Origin: an uncultured bacterium
GTDB lineage: Bacteria; Vulcanimicrobiota; CADAWZ01
NCBI GenBank assembly: GCA_902790465.1
Contig: CADASF010000034.1
Coordinates: 1-48,682, forward strand
Reading direction: 5' to 3'
Length of the DNA: 48,682 nt
The notes below the pieces were generated by a model. It did no database searches and was not told where the DNA came from. It saw only the letters and a program-made list of their open reading frames with translations. Below, piece after piece: positions 15,901-24,273 of the stretch (position 1 is the stretch's first letter; each line of letters opens with the position of its first letter). Made by a program: the position numbers and the translations under genes.

Positions 15901-17874
15901 TTATTTTCCTTCAAAAATTAAATATCCATAAGCAGGAAGTAATACTTCTGAAGAATTATTTATTTTTGCATTTGAAATTCCTGCAGAAGAAGTATATGTG
16001 CAGTCTTCTAAATTGTAATTATCTTTTGAAAGATTGGAGAGAGCATATTTTTTATTATCTCTGTGAAAACTTTTTACTATTGTGAGCTTTTCTCCTTCTT
16101 CATTTTCAAAAGTTCTTCTCTGTGAAAGTGGTTGTAATATGACTGAATCTATTTTTGCTGCTTTTCCAAGTAAAAGACCACTAAATTTTATTCCCATGCT
16201 GTGTAATCCAGCTTGTAAAATTCTTCTTTCAAGAACTTCTTGCATAAACATAAATGTATCTTCTTGAGAGCCTGCAAGTGGAACTGTATAAATTTTATCT
16301 CCATCTATTCTCATCAAAATAGATGTTGAGACTCCAAAACCACTCTGTTTGAGATAACAAAGATGAAAAGCATATTCATCATCTTCTTCTATTGAAAAAC
16401 GAAGCCAGAAAGAATTTTCTTTTCTTATTGCTACAAGAGAACCCATCATGCCACTTGGATAGCCTATGTCTTCGATTTCATAGTCTTTTCTAACGGCTTT
16501 TCCCTCTTCTGCTTGTAAAATTATATAGCTATGTGGCTTTTTTAATTCCTTATATAATCTGTAATCCCAACCTTCTGTTTTATATATTGAAACCAATGTG
16601 GAAAGTGCTTCTATTGCAGATTCAAGGTTTGTATCATCGGAAACACCATTTCCTGCTAAAAATACTTTTGATTTTCCTGTTTTTGGATCGTAAATATTTT
16701 TTCCTGCTGTATTACCTTTATAAAACCAAGAAGCTGAAATTCCTGCAAGTGTTTCATATTTTTTGTCATTTGTAGCTTCAGCCAATGCTATCAAATTTTC
16801 TGTTATGACCTGAGCTCCTTGTGATGTTTGTGGATATACAACAGGACTTGGAGCCATTCCACATATTGGACCGTAAGATGATAAAAGATGAACAATCAAA
16901 TTATCTGCTTCATTTTTTGCAGATGTTGTTAGTTCTTTGTCTTTTAATAGTTCTCCAGCTTTTGCAAGTGCTTCTGTCTGTCTGTTTGCTGAAAGTGTAA
17001 AAATATGTGGATTTGCAACGCTTTCATAGTGGGCACAATATGGAAATTCATCATATTTTAAAGTTGTAAATTGTTTTACACCATCTGAAAGCATTTTTAT
17101 ATAATTTTTTGTCTCTTCACTTTTGTCTTTTTTGTACATTTCACAAAGTGCAAGGATATATAATGAACTTGTGTCGCCTCTTCCTTCTACAAGCCAAGTA
17201 GGAGCATTAACTCCGTCTTTTTCGAGGTGTTCATTTTTTGAATAGTTGCTTGTCAATGGTATTATCTTTGTTTTTACAATATCATCTATTATTTTGTCGA
17301 TCTTGTCTTTTAATTCACCATTTGCAGTTGCTCTTTTCTTAGCAAGGGCTAAGAAAGAATATGCAGAAGTTATTGAATCTGCGTCTTCATCACTTGAATC
17401 TGATTTACAAAATCTTCCCTGTCCTTTGTACATGTCTGCAACAAAAGAGATACAATCTTCTGAAATATCTGTTTTTATGCCTTTCTCTCTACAATTTTCA
17501 AGGAGAATAGCAAGTTGAGCCATGTTATATGTGTTTATATCTTTGCCATGGTCTGCATATAATAAATAATTTTTATACATCTTTTTTAAAGATTTTATTT
17601 CAGAGAAGTTTATTTCCCTTGCATCGGCTATTTTGGCACTTTTATTCGATTTTGTCTGTTTGACTTCTTTTTTATTTTTGTCATTAGATTTTTTATCTTT
17701 TTTGTTTTTATCTTTAGATTTAGTATCTTTTTTATTTTTATCTTTAGATTTAGTCTCTTTAGCATTTTGTGCTTTTGTTGCTTTATATCTTTTTGCATAT
17801 ACATCTTGTACAGTGCAGAAAAGCAACATAATTATCATCATAAATATGCAAATTATTTTTATATTTATCTTCAT
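15901..17874 (-). CDS. Secreted protein with Lys-rich repeats and helical toroid-like body
   Basis: 657 residues. A signal peptide (KIICIFMMIIMLLFCTVQDVYA) is followed by a very basic low-complexity stretch built from KSKDKNKKD units (about residues 40-75). The body has repeated helix pairs typical of an (alpha/alpha) toroid, e.g. SITSAYSFLALAKKRATANG, DTSSLYILALCEMYKKDKSE, NRQTEALAKAGELLKDKELT and QVITENLIALAEATNDKKYE. Six-hairpin glycosidases and polysaccharide lyases look like this, but I see no catalytic signature I can name. The C-terminal 200 residues look beta-rich. An envelope or polysaccharide role is inference. It starts at ATG 17874 with a weak ribosome site. Confidence 0.6.
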   Translation of the reverse strand: MKINIKIICIFMMIIMLLFCTVQDVYAKRYKATKAQNAKETKSKDKNKKDTKSKDKNKKDKKSNDKNKKEVKQTKSNKSAKIADAREINFSEIKSLKKMYKNYLLYADHGKDINTYNMAQLAILLENCREKGIKTDISEDCISFVADMYKGQGRFCKSDSSDEDADSITSAYSFLALAKKRATANGELKDKIDKIIDDIVKTKIIPLTSNYSKNEHLEKDGVNAPTWLVEGRGDTSSLYILALCEMYKKDKSEETKNYIKMLSDGVKQFTTLKYDEFPYCAHYESVANPHIFTLSANRQTEALAKAGELLKDKELTTSAKNEADNLIVHLLSSYGPICGMAPSPVVYPQTSQGAQVITENLIALAEATNDKKYETLAGISASWFYKGNTAGKNIYDPKTGKSKVFLAGNGVSDDTNLESAIEALSTLVSIYKTEGWDYRLYKELKKPHSYIILQAEEGKAVRKDYEIEDIGYPSGMMGSLVAIRKENSFWLRFSIEEDDEYAFHLCYLKQSGFGVSTSILMRIDGDKIYTVPLAGSQEDTFMFMQEVLERRILQAGLHSMGIKFSGLLLGKAAKIDSVILQPLSQRRTFENEEGEKLTIVKSFHRDNKKYALSNLSKDNYNLEDCTYTSSAGISNAKINNSSEVLLPAYGYLIFEGK

Positions 17875-17950
17875 TTTTCTAATTACTCTTTTATATCTTT
17901 AAAATTTTTTGCCATATATTATACTATATTACAAAATAAAAAGCAAATAA

Positions 17951-17979
17951 AAAATCCAGCAAATTTTCACTGGATTTTT
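17951..17979 (-). terminator. Terminator after the third paralogue
   Basis: AAAATCCAG pairs with CTGGATTTT around a 10-base loop, with A-rich sequence on its left that reads as a T-run on the minus strand. It lies 24 bp after the stop of the gene at 18003-18662 and so divides the long minus-strand run. Confidence 0.65.
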
Positions 17980-18002
17980 AGAATTTTTGTTGTTTATCTA
18001 TT

Positions 18003-18662
18003 TTATATTTTTAATGACTCTTTCATATCTTCTGATATTTTCTTTAATTCTTCTAAATTTTCTTTATTTACTTTTTCAAGTAAAAATATTTCTTCTGTTT
18101 CTTTGTTTTCAAATTTATTTGGAATAGTCTTGCGTAATAGCAATATTAAATTCAAAACTCTTCTTTTATAACTTCTCTTTCCGCAAGATTCTGTAATTTC
18201 AGACTCTTTCACATATATATTAGCTATATTTAAAGATTCAATAAAAATAGGTTCTTTTTTGGGGGTATTTGGAATTATTTCCAATCCATTTTGGGAAAAT
18301 TTTAATGTAATTTTTTCTATTTTTGTGACCAATTTTTTTTCTAAGGATGTAAAGAAAGGCCAAAAGATAACCATGAGAACAATAAATATTATAATGGCTA
18401 TACATCCTCCAAAAAGACCAGCCAAATCACCGAAATATGGCTTAAGTATAAGGATTGATATTGTAACAGCAAATAACAATAAAATAATAATGATACCATT
18501 AAATATTAGTTCGTAAATTTTATTATTATTTTTTTCTTTTTTGGTAAAAAATAGTTCTTGCAGAAGTTTATGATAAACTGTATTTATTTCGATAGTCAGA
18601 TTTGTCTCATTTTTCACATAACTTGTTATTTGAAATATATTTGTTAATTTAGATTGATTCAT
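18003..18662 (-). CDS. Two-span membrane protein, paralogue 3 of 3
   Basis: 219 residues, related to the two genes upstream. Shared pattern: an N-terminal soluble part, then LLQELFFTKKEKNNNKIYEL leading into a first membrane span (IIIILLLFAVTISILIL), a second span (IIIFIVLMVIFWPFF), then TKIEKITLKFSQNGLEIIPN and PIFIESLNIANIYVKESEI, and a final helix. This copy is the most diverged. The layout (two spans followed by a beta-type domain) recalls YcxB-like proteins, but I cannot confirm this. No aroA tail lies in front of it. Function unknown. Confidence 0.6.
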   Translation of the reverse strand: MNQSKLTNIFQITSYVKNETNLTIEINTVYHKLLQELFFTKKEKNNNKIYELIFNGIIIILLLFAVTISILILKPYFGDLAGLFGGCIAIIIFIVLMVIFWPFFTSLEKKLVTKIEKITLKFSQNGLEIIPNTPKKEPIFIESLNIANIYVKESEITESCGKRSYKRRVLNLILLLRKTIPNKFENKETEEIFLLEKVNKENLEELKKISEDMKESLKI

Positions 18663-18752
18663 TTTTTTATTTTCCTAAAAAATATTATTTTTTTTATTAC
18701 TGTAACGCAAATTTATTACCCAAAGGACTGTTTTAGAATTTATAAAAAAAAT

Positions 18753-19475
18753 TTATACACTTAATTTTAATGCTTTTTTTAGTGTTTCTGCTAATTTTAT
18801 TGCTTGTTCTAAATCTTTTTTATCTATTTCTTCAATTATGGCAATTTCTTTTATTTCTTTATTTGTAAATTGTTCTTCGATAGATTTTTGTAATACTACA
18901 ATTATATTCAAAATTTTTACTATATATGAATTATGTTCAGATTCTCTTTTTATTTCTTGTTCTCTTATACATATTTCTTTAATATTTAAACTGTCAATAA
19001 AAATAGGTTCTTTATTGGAATTTTTAGTATTAGGATTTATTTCTAATCCATTTGAAGAAAATGTCAATTTTACATCTTTTATTTTTGTAACCAATGCTTG
19101 TTCTAAAAACATATAAAAAGGCATTGAGATAAGAATAAGAATAATAAGTGTTGTACAACTTAGACATCCGCCAAACAGATATTTAAATATTTCTCTAAAC
19201 ATATCTATAAAAACATCTAAATCAGTTTGAGAAAGACTTGAATTATTTACTAAATTGTTATCAAGCATAAAGCTGGGTATCAGGCAAGCAAATATTGAAA
19301 TAATTACGCCACCACCAACTAATAGATCGTATATTCTATTATTATCTTTTTCTTTTTTTGTTAGAAATAGTTCTTGAAAAAAAACAGAATTTATAGTCAT
19401 TTCTACTATTGTATTTGTGTCATTTTCTGTGATGTTCACTTTATATTTATCTACGAATTGGGCATAAGAACTCAT
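18753..19475 (-). CDS. Two-span membrane protein, paralogue 2 of 3
   Basis: 240 residues. It starts MSSYAQFVDKYKVNITENDT and carries the shared QELFLTKKEKDNNRIYDLL block, two membrane spans, then TKIKDVKLTFSSNGLEINPN, EPIFIDSLNIKEICIREQEI and EIKEIAIIEEIDKKDLEQAI. It is close to paralogue 1: the C-terminal half is nearly the same. Its start overlaps a copied aroA stop (ATGA), and the ribosome site GGAG lies inside that copied aroA tail, so the translation start was duplicated together with the gene. Function unknown. Confidence 0.65.
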   Translation of the reverse strand: MSSYAQFVDKYKVNITENDTNTIVEMTINSVFFQELFLTKKEKDNNRIYDLLVGGGVIISIFACLIPSFMLDNNLVNNSSLSQTDLDVFIDMFREIFKYLFGGCLSCTTLIILILISMPFYMFLEQALVTKIKDVKLTFSSNGLEINPNTKNSNKEPIFIDSLNIKEICIREQEIKRESEHNSYIVKILNIIVVLQKSIEEQFTNKEIKEIAIIEEIDKKDLEQAIKLAETLKKALKLSV

Positions 19476-19515
19476 TTTGTCAATTTCTCCAGTGTTTCTA
19501 TAAAATTTGGATATG
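19462..19515 (-). repeat. 54-bp exact copy of the aroA 3' end and paralogue start
   Basis: Identical over 54 bases to 20177-20230. On the minus strand it encodes (M)SYPNFIETLEKLTK-stop, the last residues of AroA, overlapping the ATG of paralogue 2. The copied fragment even begins with an ATG, so a 15-codon leader peptide could be translated and coupled to the paralogue. Confidence 0.9.
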
Positions 19516-19521
19516 ACATAT

Positions 19522-20190
19522 CTATATTTTTAATGCTTTTTTTAGTTTTTCTGCTAATTTTATTGCTTTTTCTAAATCCTCTTTTTCTATTTCTTCCATT
19601 ATGGCAATTTCTTTTATTTCTTTATTTGTAAATTGTTCTTTGATAGATTTTTTTAATACTAAAATTATATTCAACATTCTTACTGTATATGAATCACGTC
19701 CAGAACCTTTTAATATTTCTTGTTCTCTTATACATATTTCTTTAATATTTAAAGTGTCAATAAAAATAGGTTTTCTATTAGAATTTTTAATATTAGGATT
19801 TATTTCTAATCCATTTGAAGAAAATGTCAATTTTATATCTTTTATTTTTGTAACACATTTTTTCTTAAAAAATTTTAGTATAGGATTTAAAATAAATACT
19901 AAAATTATAAAAATAAATAACATTAAGAAACATCCTTGTAGAGACATACCTCCTGATGGAGAAGGTTTCTCTCCTAAGATTAACAGTTGAATAAAATAGG
20001 AAGCAACAAATGTTGTAAAGCCAATAACTGACATTATTGCCTCATAAATCATATTATTTGTCTTTTCTTTTTGGGTAAAGAATAGTTCTTGACAACATCG
20101 CAAATTTGTAATCATTTCTACTGTTGTATTTGTGTCATCTTCTATAATGTTCACTCTATGTTTAGCTACTAATAGTGCATAAGAACTCAT
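19522..20190 (-). CDS. Two-span membrane protein, paralogue 1 of 3
   Basis: 222 residues from ATG 20190, which overlaps the aroA stop as ATGA; a longer frame reaching to 20244 would run through aroA and is unlikely. It starts MSSYALLVAKHRVNIIEDDT, then CQELFFTQKEKTNNMIYEAI, membrane spans near VIGFTTFVASYFIQLLIL and GCFLMLFIFIILVFILN, then TFSSNGLEINPNIKNSNRKP and IFIDTLNIKEICIREQEI. It is translated by coupling from aroA, with GGAG inside the aroA tail. The family is unknown; two further copies follow. Confidence 0.65.
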   Translation of the reverse strand: MSSYALLVAKHRVNIIEDDTNTTVEMITNLRCCQELFFTQKEKTNNMIYEAIMSVIGFTTFVASYFIQLLILGEKPSPSGGMSLQGCFLMLFIFIILVFILNPILKFFKKKCVTKIKDIKLTFSSNGLEINPNIKNSNRKPIFIDTLNIKEICIREQEILKGSGRDSYTVRMLNIILVLKKSIKEQFTNKEIKEIAIMEEIEKEDLEKAIKLAEKLKKALKI

Positions 20191-21449
20191 TTTGTCAATT
20201 TCTCCAGTGTTTCTATAAAATTTGGATATGAAATATTTATGCAATCAATCTCTTTTATTTTGCAAGGTGAATCTGCAATAGTTGAGGCGATAATTAATGA
20301 CATTGCAACTCTGTGATCTCCATGAGATTCAAGTTCTGCACCTTTTAATCTTGTTTTTCCATCTATTTCAAATCCATCTTCAAATTCTTTTATATTTGCC
20401 CCCATTTTTTTTAGTTCACTACACATTGAAAAAATTCTGTCACTCTCTTTTTTCCTCAGTTCACCTGCACCTGTTATTTTTGTTTTGCCTTCTGCTTGTG
20501 TAGCAAGTACAGCTAAAATAGGAATCTCATCTATCATTGACGGGACATCTTTTGCTTCTATTTCTATGGCTTTTAAATTGCTTGTTTTTGCTATTATATT
20601 TCCAATTGGTTCTCCTGCTTCATTTGATCTAATATCTTGTATTTCAATAAAGCCGTTCATTTTTTTTACAGCATTTAAAAATCCTATTCTGTGTTCGTTT
20701 ATGCCTACATTTTTTATTGTTACATTTCCATTTTTTGAGAGTAGAGCAGAGGCAATAAAAAATGAAGCTGAAGAAATATCTGCAGGTATTGTAATTTTAA
20801 AGCTATTTAATTTTGCATTTCCTGTTATTTCTATTTTATCTCCAATTTTATTTAATTTTGCACCAGATAAAAGCAATAGTTTTTCCAAATGGTCTCTTGT
20901 TGGAATTGGTTCTATATATGAAGATGTTCCTTCTGCATTTAATGAAGCAAGAAGAAAACAAGATTTTACTTGGGCACTTGCTTTTATTTGTCTGTAAGAA
21001 GTCGCATGTAATTTAGAAGGGTAAAATGTTAGTGGGGCTTTTCCATTTGAACTTGTTATTTTAGCCCCTAATTGTGTAAGAGGCTGTATAATCCTTTCCA
21101 TTGGGCGTTTTTTTAATGATTCATCACCTGTTATTGAAGAAATAAAAGGAAGAGAAGACAAAATGCCTGATAAAAGCCTCATTGTTGTTCCTGAATTTCC
21201 TGCATTTAAAGTGGAACATTCATAAAAATTATTGCCTTTGACAAAACATTTATTGCCTTCTCTTATTATTTTAGTTCCCAATTTTTTCATACATTCATCA
21301 GTTGATAAGCAATCTTGACCATTGGGAATATTGTATATCTCAGATGTTGATTCTATCAGCGATCCCAAAATTACGGCTCTGTGATATATTGATTTATCTG
21401 CAGTAACATCTATTTCACCTTGTATTTTTGAAGTTGGATAGAATATCAT
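20187..21449 (-). CDS. aroA: 3-phosphoshikimate 1-carboxyvinyltransferase (EPSP synthase)
   Basis: 420 residues, full length. It adds enolpyruvate from PEP to shikimate-3-phosphate, the sixth step of the shikimate pathway, in the cytosol. Diagnostic blocks: ADKSIYHRAVILGSL (the lysine and arginine that bind substrate), NAGNSGTTMRLLSGIL, ERIIQPLTQLGAKI, RKKESDRIFSMCSELKKMG and SHGDHRVAMSLIIAS. The upstream gene (PrsW) ends 11 bp away and the downstream paralogue overlaps, so it lies within an operon otherwise without aromatic-pathway genes. Its 3' end is duplicated at 19462-19515. Confidence 0.95.
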   Translation of the reverse strand: MIFYPTSKIQGEIDVTADKSIYHRAVILGSLIESTSEIYNIPNGQDCLSTDECMKKLGTKIIREGNKCFVKGNNFYECSTLNAGNSGTTMRLLSGILSSLPFISSITGDESLKKRPMERIIQPLTQLGAKITSSNGKAPLTFYPSKLHATSYRQIKASAQVKSCFLLASLNAEGTSSYIEPIPTRDHLEKLLLLSGAKLNKIGDKIEITGNAKLNSFKITIPADISSASFFIASALLSKNGNVTIKNVGINEHRIGFLNAVKKMNGFIEIQDIRSNEAGEPIGNIIAKTSNLKAIEIEAKDVPSMIDEIPILAVLATQAEGKTKITGAGELRKKESDRIFSMCSELKKMGANIKEFEDGFEIDGKTRLKGAELESHGDHRVAMSLIIASTIADSPCKIKEIDCINISYPNFIETLEKLTK

Positions 21450-21460
21450 TTTCCTATTTC

Positions 21461-22279
21461 TTATTCTTTTTCACTATCATTTTCTGTTGTATCTTCAATA
21501 ATTGGCTCTTTTATTTCAGTTTTATCGCTAACTGTTGGAATAAATTCCATAGTGCAATATTTTTCTGTATCTTTTTTGAAATCAATAAGAATTTTAATTT
21601 GAATTATGAAAAAAGCAATAACAGCTATAATGCCTAAAATTATACCTATCATTATTGTGTTATCATCTTTACTTTTCAAAAGATAATTGCAAGCTGTACA
21701 GGCATCATAAATTGTATGAAGGGCTATAGGAATTATTAGTGCTAAAGCATATTCTTTGGCAACATTTCCCTTGCCTGTAATCTTATTATATTTGGCTATA
21801 CCTAAGTGTTTTGCCATAATTATTCCGAGAAACATATGCATTGCAATTATGATAACCCTTGCAATCATAGATATTCCATTTGAACCATATAAAAATTCTT
21901 CAAATAAAGTGAAACCAAATCCAACTCCAGCACCTATCAACATGTATTCATATACATTTCTAATTTTTTTACGGAATATCCATAATGACAAAAGGATCAT
22001 CAATAGTTTTGCTATTTCTTCTGGAAGACCAGCGACTAAAAAGGCTGAAATTAATGAACTTAATACATCAACTTTGTCTTTGATGGAATAGCCAAATTTA
22101 GAACAAACAATTGCAATTGAAAGAAAGAATGCAAAAGATAATAAAAGTGATATAAGCCCACCAAAAATAGGAGCAATAGCTTGAGCCTTACCAATAGGTG
22201 ATGGTGTCTCTCTCTTAATCATTTTTGAATAAATGAATCCCAATATAATCAAGGATACTATGAATTGAATAAACGCCAT
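21461..22279 (-). CDS. PrsW-family intramembrane metalloprotease
   Basis: 272 residues with about seven hydrophobic spans. The PrsW signature is present: GLPEEIAKLLMILLS (paired glutamates), GAGVGFGFTLFEEFLYG (second glutamate pair), IIAMHMFLGIIMAKHLG and IIPIALHTIYDAC (histidines). PrsW proteases cut membrane-held anti-sigma factors in Bacillus. Here the target is unknown; the STAS protein further down the run hints at sigma control nearby but is not evidence of a link. AGAAAGGAC precedes the ATG. The C-terminus is a short acidic tail. Confidence 0.8.
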   Translation of the reverse strand: MAFIQFIVSLIILGFIYSKMIKRETPSPIGKAQAIAPIFGGLISLLLSFAFFLSIAIVCSKFGYSIKDKVDVLSSLISAFLVAGLPEEIAKLLMILLSLWIFRKKIRNVYEYMLIGAGVGFGFTLFEEFLYGSNGISMIARVIIIAMHMFLGIIMAKHLGIAKYNKITGKGNVAKEYALALIIPIALHTIYDACTACNYLLKSKDDNTIMIGIILGIIAVIAFFIIQIKILIDFKKDTEKYCTMEFIPTVSDKTEIKEPIIEDTTENDSEKE

Positions 22280-22310
22280 ATTTTTTGTCCTTTCTATGTA
22301 AACATAAGTT

Positions 22311-23207
22311 CTACTTTGTCAAAATATATCCAACACCACCTGCAGAAGAAAACCAAGCTGATGCATATTCATTTCTTTTATATACCGTTATCCCTACTTT
22401 TTCATCTTTTTCGGCAGGATCGCAACATATAATATCCCCATTTTCATCAAATCCACATATAACTGTTACATGTCCAAGTGAACTTTCTGTCTTTGAACCT
22501 GTCAATTCTCCTTTTTTGTAACTTATACATGAAATTACAGGGATTCCCAAATTTAAGTAATATTCAACCTCTTTAAATGATTCAAAGTATCTCACAAAAC
22601 CATTTAATCCAAATTTATGGGCTGTTTGAATCGATCTCCACCAAAGACCAAACATTTTATAATAATCATCATATGTAATATTTGCAAATTCTTCTGTTTT
22701 TATATTTATCCCATAATATTCAGCAACAGCACAAACAGAAGTAGAAGAACAAATATTTTGTGCTATTTTGGGATTTTCTTTCATTTGACTTCTAAATGGA
22801 ACATTTAATAATATCGGTTTTGGGATATATCCATCATCTTTTATTTTTTCTATTTCAAATATTTCATCACTAAATGATAAAGCTATTGAATTTACTTTTA
22901 CAGATTCATCTGAAATAAATTTTAACTTACAGGCTTTTAATTTTTTCTCAGATGTTATTAAATCTGTATCTATAGAAATTTTGCCTTCATTTAATTTTCT
23001 TTCTTGTTGTTTATCAAAATACCAATAGCCAAAATCGAGCCATGTTGATTCTTTGTTGTCGATGTCAAGAAATTTTATCTGTACATAAAAATGATCATTA
23101 TCTATATTAAATGAAGGAATGGCTTCCATAAATGAAAAATTTGGCGATATATAAGGAGTCTCTTTTATATTTTCTCTATTATAATTTAATATTGTCGTTG
23201 ACTTCAT
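22311..23207 (-). CDS. C39-like cysteine peptidase domain protein
   Basis: About 298 residues. The C-terminal half is a papain-like C39_2 domain: NICSSTSVCAVAEYYGI with the nucleophile C153, SSLGHVTVICGFDENGD with H246, and ICCDPAEKD with D263. The N-terminal 130 residues form a beta-rich region (FYVQIKFLDIDNKESTWLDF) that may bind the substrate or a sugar. No signal peptide is seen, so either it acts inside the cell or export is unusual. ATG 23207 is chosen; a TTG at 23213 is the alternative. It follows the DUF3084 gene by 2 bp, so the pair is probably co-translated. Confidence 0.75.
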   Translation of the reverse strand: MKSTTILNYNRENIKETPYISPNFSFMEAIPSFNIDNDHFYVQIKFLDIDNKESTWLDFGYWYFDKQQERKLNEGKISIDTDLITSEKKLKACKLKFISDESVKVNSIALSFSDEIFEIEKIKDDGYIPKPILLNVPFRSQMKENPKIAQNICSSTSVCAVAEYYGINIKTEEFANITYDDYYKMFGLWWRSIQTAHKFGLNGFVRYFESFKEVEYYLNLGIPVISCISYKKGELTGSKTESSLGHVTVICGFDENGDIICCDPAEKDEKVGITVYKRNEYASAWFSSAGGVGYILTK

Positions 23208-23209
23208 GA

Positions 23210-24136
23210 TCAATCTATATCCATGTATATTTCAAGTGGTCCTCTGTTATCAGTTTCTTTTAATGCTTTTATAGTAACCTTGCAAGTAGTCCCTTTTGCA
23301 GATATTTCTTTTGCTGTATTTATTAATTCACTTCTACTTATTTCTATTAGTGTTTGGGTTATTGGGTTTTCTATCATTCCTTTATTTATGGCAATTATTT
23401 TGGCTCTTATTATTAATTTAGAAAGATTTGCCAATACTTCTTCATTTTGTTTTGTTCCGTCTATATATCCATATATAATAGGGTCGTCTTGATGAAATAC
23501 ACTTGGAATATATTTTTGTATTTTAAATCTTACAGAAAATTTATCACCTAGAAGAACATAGTTTTCAGATATTGGCTCAACTATCATTTTCCCTTTTAAT
23601 TTGTATAGTGTCTCAACTAAAGCATTCATTTCATTTGTGTAATATCCAGCTATTTTTCCGTCATCAGGGGGAGTAAACTCTGTTTTCATCGTTTCAGCTA
23701 CACTTTTATTCTTTTGTATGGCTTCTCTGTTAACATAAGACATCAATTCTTCTATTTGTTCACGAATTTGATCTTTTTCTAAAGTTCCGTCAATAACGGC
23801 TGTTAATATAGGCTCATTGGGTTTGTATATTACTCCTCCTGTCTGTGCTTGCTCTATTGTCTTTGCTGTTACTTCTGAAACTCTATTTCCAAATTCATTT
23901 AATCCTGTTGTAAAAAGAGTTTTTACTTCCCAAGATGAAAAATAGGCAAAAGTCAATGTCAATGTTGCAATAAGTGATCCTGTGAGGCATGTTATCAAAA
24001 TTGAAGTATGTCTTGGTCTCAGGTTTAGAATAGACATTTTTTGTCTTCCAATATATCTGCCAAGCATGTTACCTAAATATGATATTCCTGCTCCTAATAA
24101 AAAGAGAACTAAATATATTAAAACCAATCTTACCAT
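23210..24136 (-). CDS. DUF3084 family membrane protein
   Basis: 308 residues. The N-terminus has two membrane spans (VLIYLVLFLLGAGISYLGNM and ILITCLTGSLIATLTLTFAY) separated by LGRYIGRQKMSILNLRPRHT. This R-x-G-x-x-x-x-S-x-x-N-L-R-P-R-x-T linker is diagnostic of DUF3084. The rest is a soluble domain, probably outside the membrane. The function of the family is not known. It is the first gene of the minus-strand run and lies divergent from the TPR gene, with an extended -10 promoter in the space between. Confidence 0.8.
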   Translation of the reverse strand: MVRLVLIYLVLFLLGAGISYLGNMLGRYIGRQKMSILNLRPRHTSILITCLTGSLIATLTLTFAYFSSWEVKTLFTTGLNEFGNRVSEVTAKTIEQAQTGGVIYKPNEPILTAVIDGTLEKDQIREQIEELMSYVNREAIQKNKSVAETMKTEFTPPDDGKIAGYYTNEMNALVETLYKLKGKMIVEPISENYVLLGDKFSVRFKIQKYIPSVFHQDDPIIYGYIDGTKQNEEVLANLSKLIIRAKIIAINKGMIENPITQTLIEISRSELINTAKEISAKGTTCKVTIKALKETDNRGPLEIYMDID

Positions 24137-24171
24137 TATAAAACCTTAATTTCTGTAATTATCTATTTTTT

Positions 24172-24180
24172 ATTATATCA
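24172..24180 (-). promoter_or_regulatory. Extended -10 promoter element for the minus-strand operon
   Basis: Read on the minus strand, TGATATAAT is an extended -10 (TGnTATAAT), 36 bp before the DUF3084 start. No good -35 is visible, as is common with extended -10 promoters. Confidence 0.45.
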
Positions 24181-24273
24181 TACTTTGTCGAATTTTTGTA
24201 GATAAATTTTGTAGGAAATTTAAAAATCTAAAAGAAAAATAATAGAAATATTTTTTGAGGAATTTTTTATCTA

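Noticed and set aside
20191-20244. N-terminal extension of paralogue 1 into aroA
   Set aside because: This stretch is the coding end of aroA, and the ATGA overlap at 20187-20190 with GGAG upstream explains the start.
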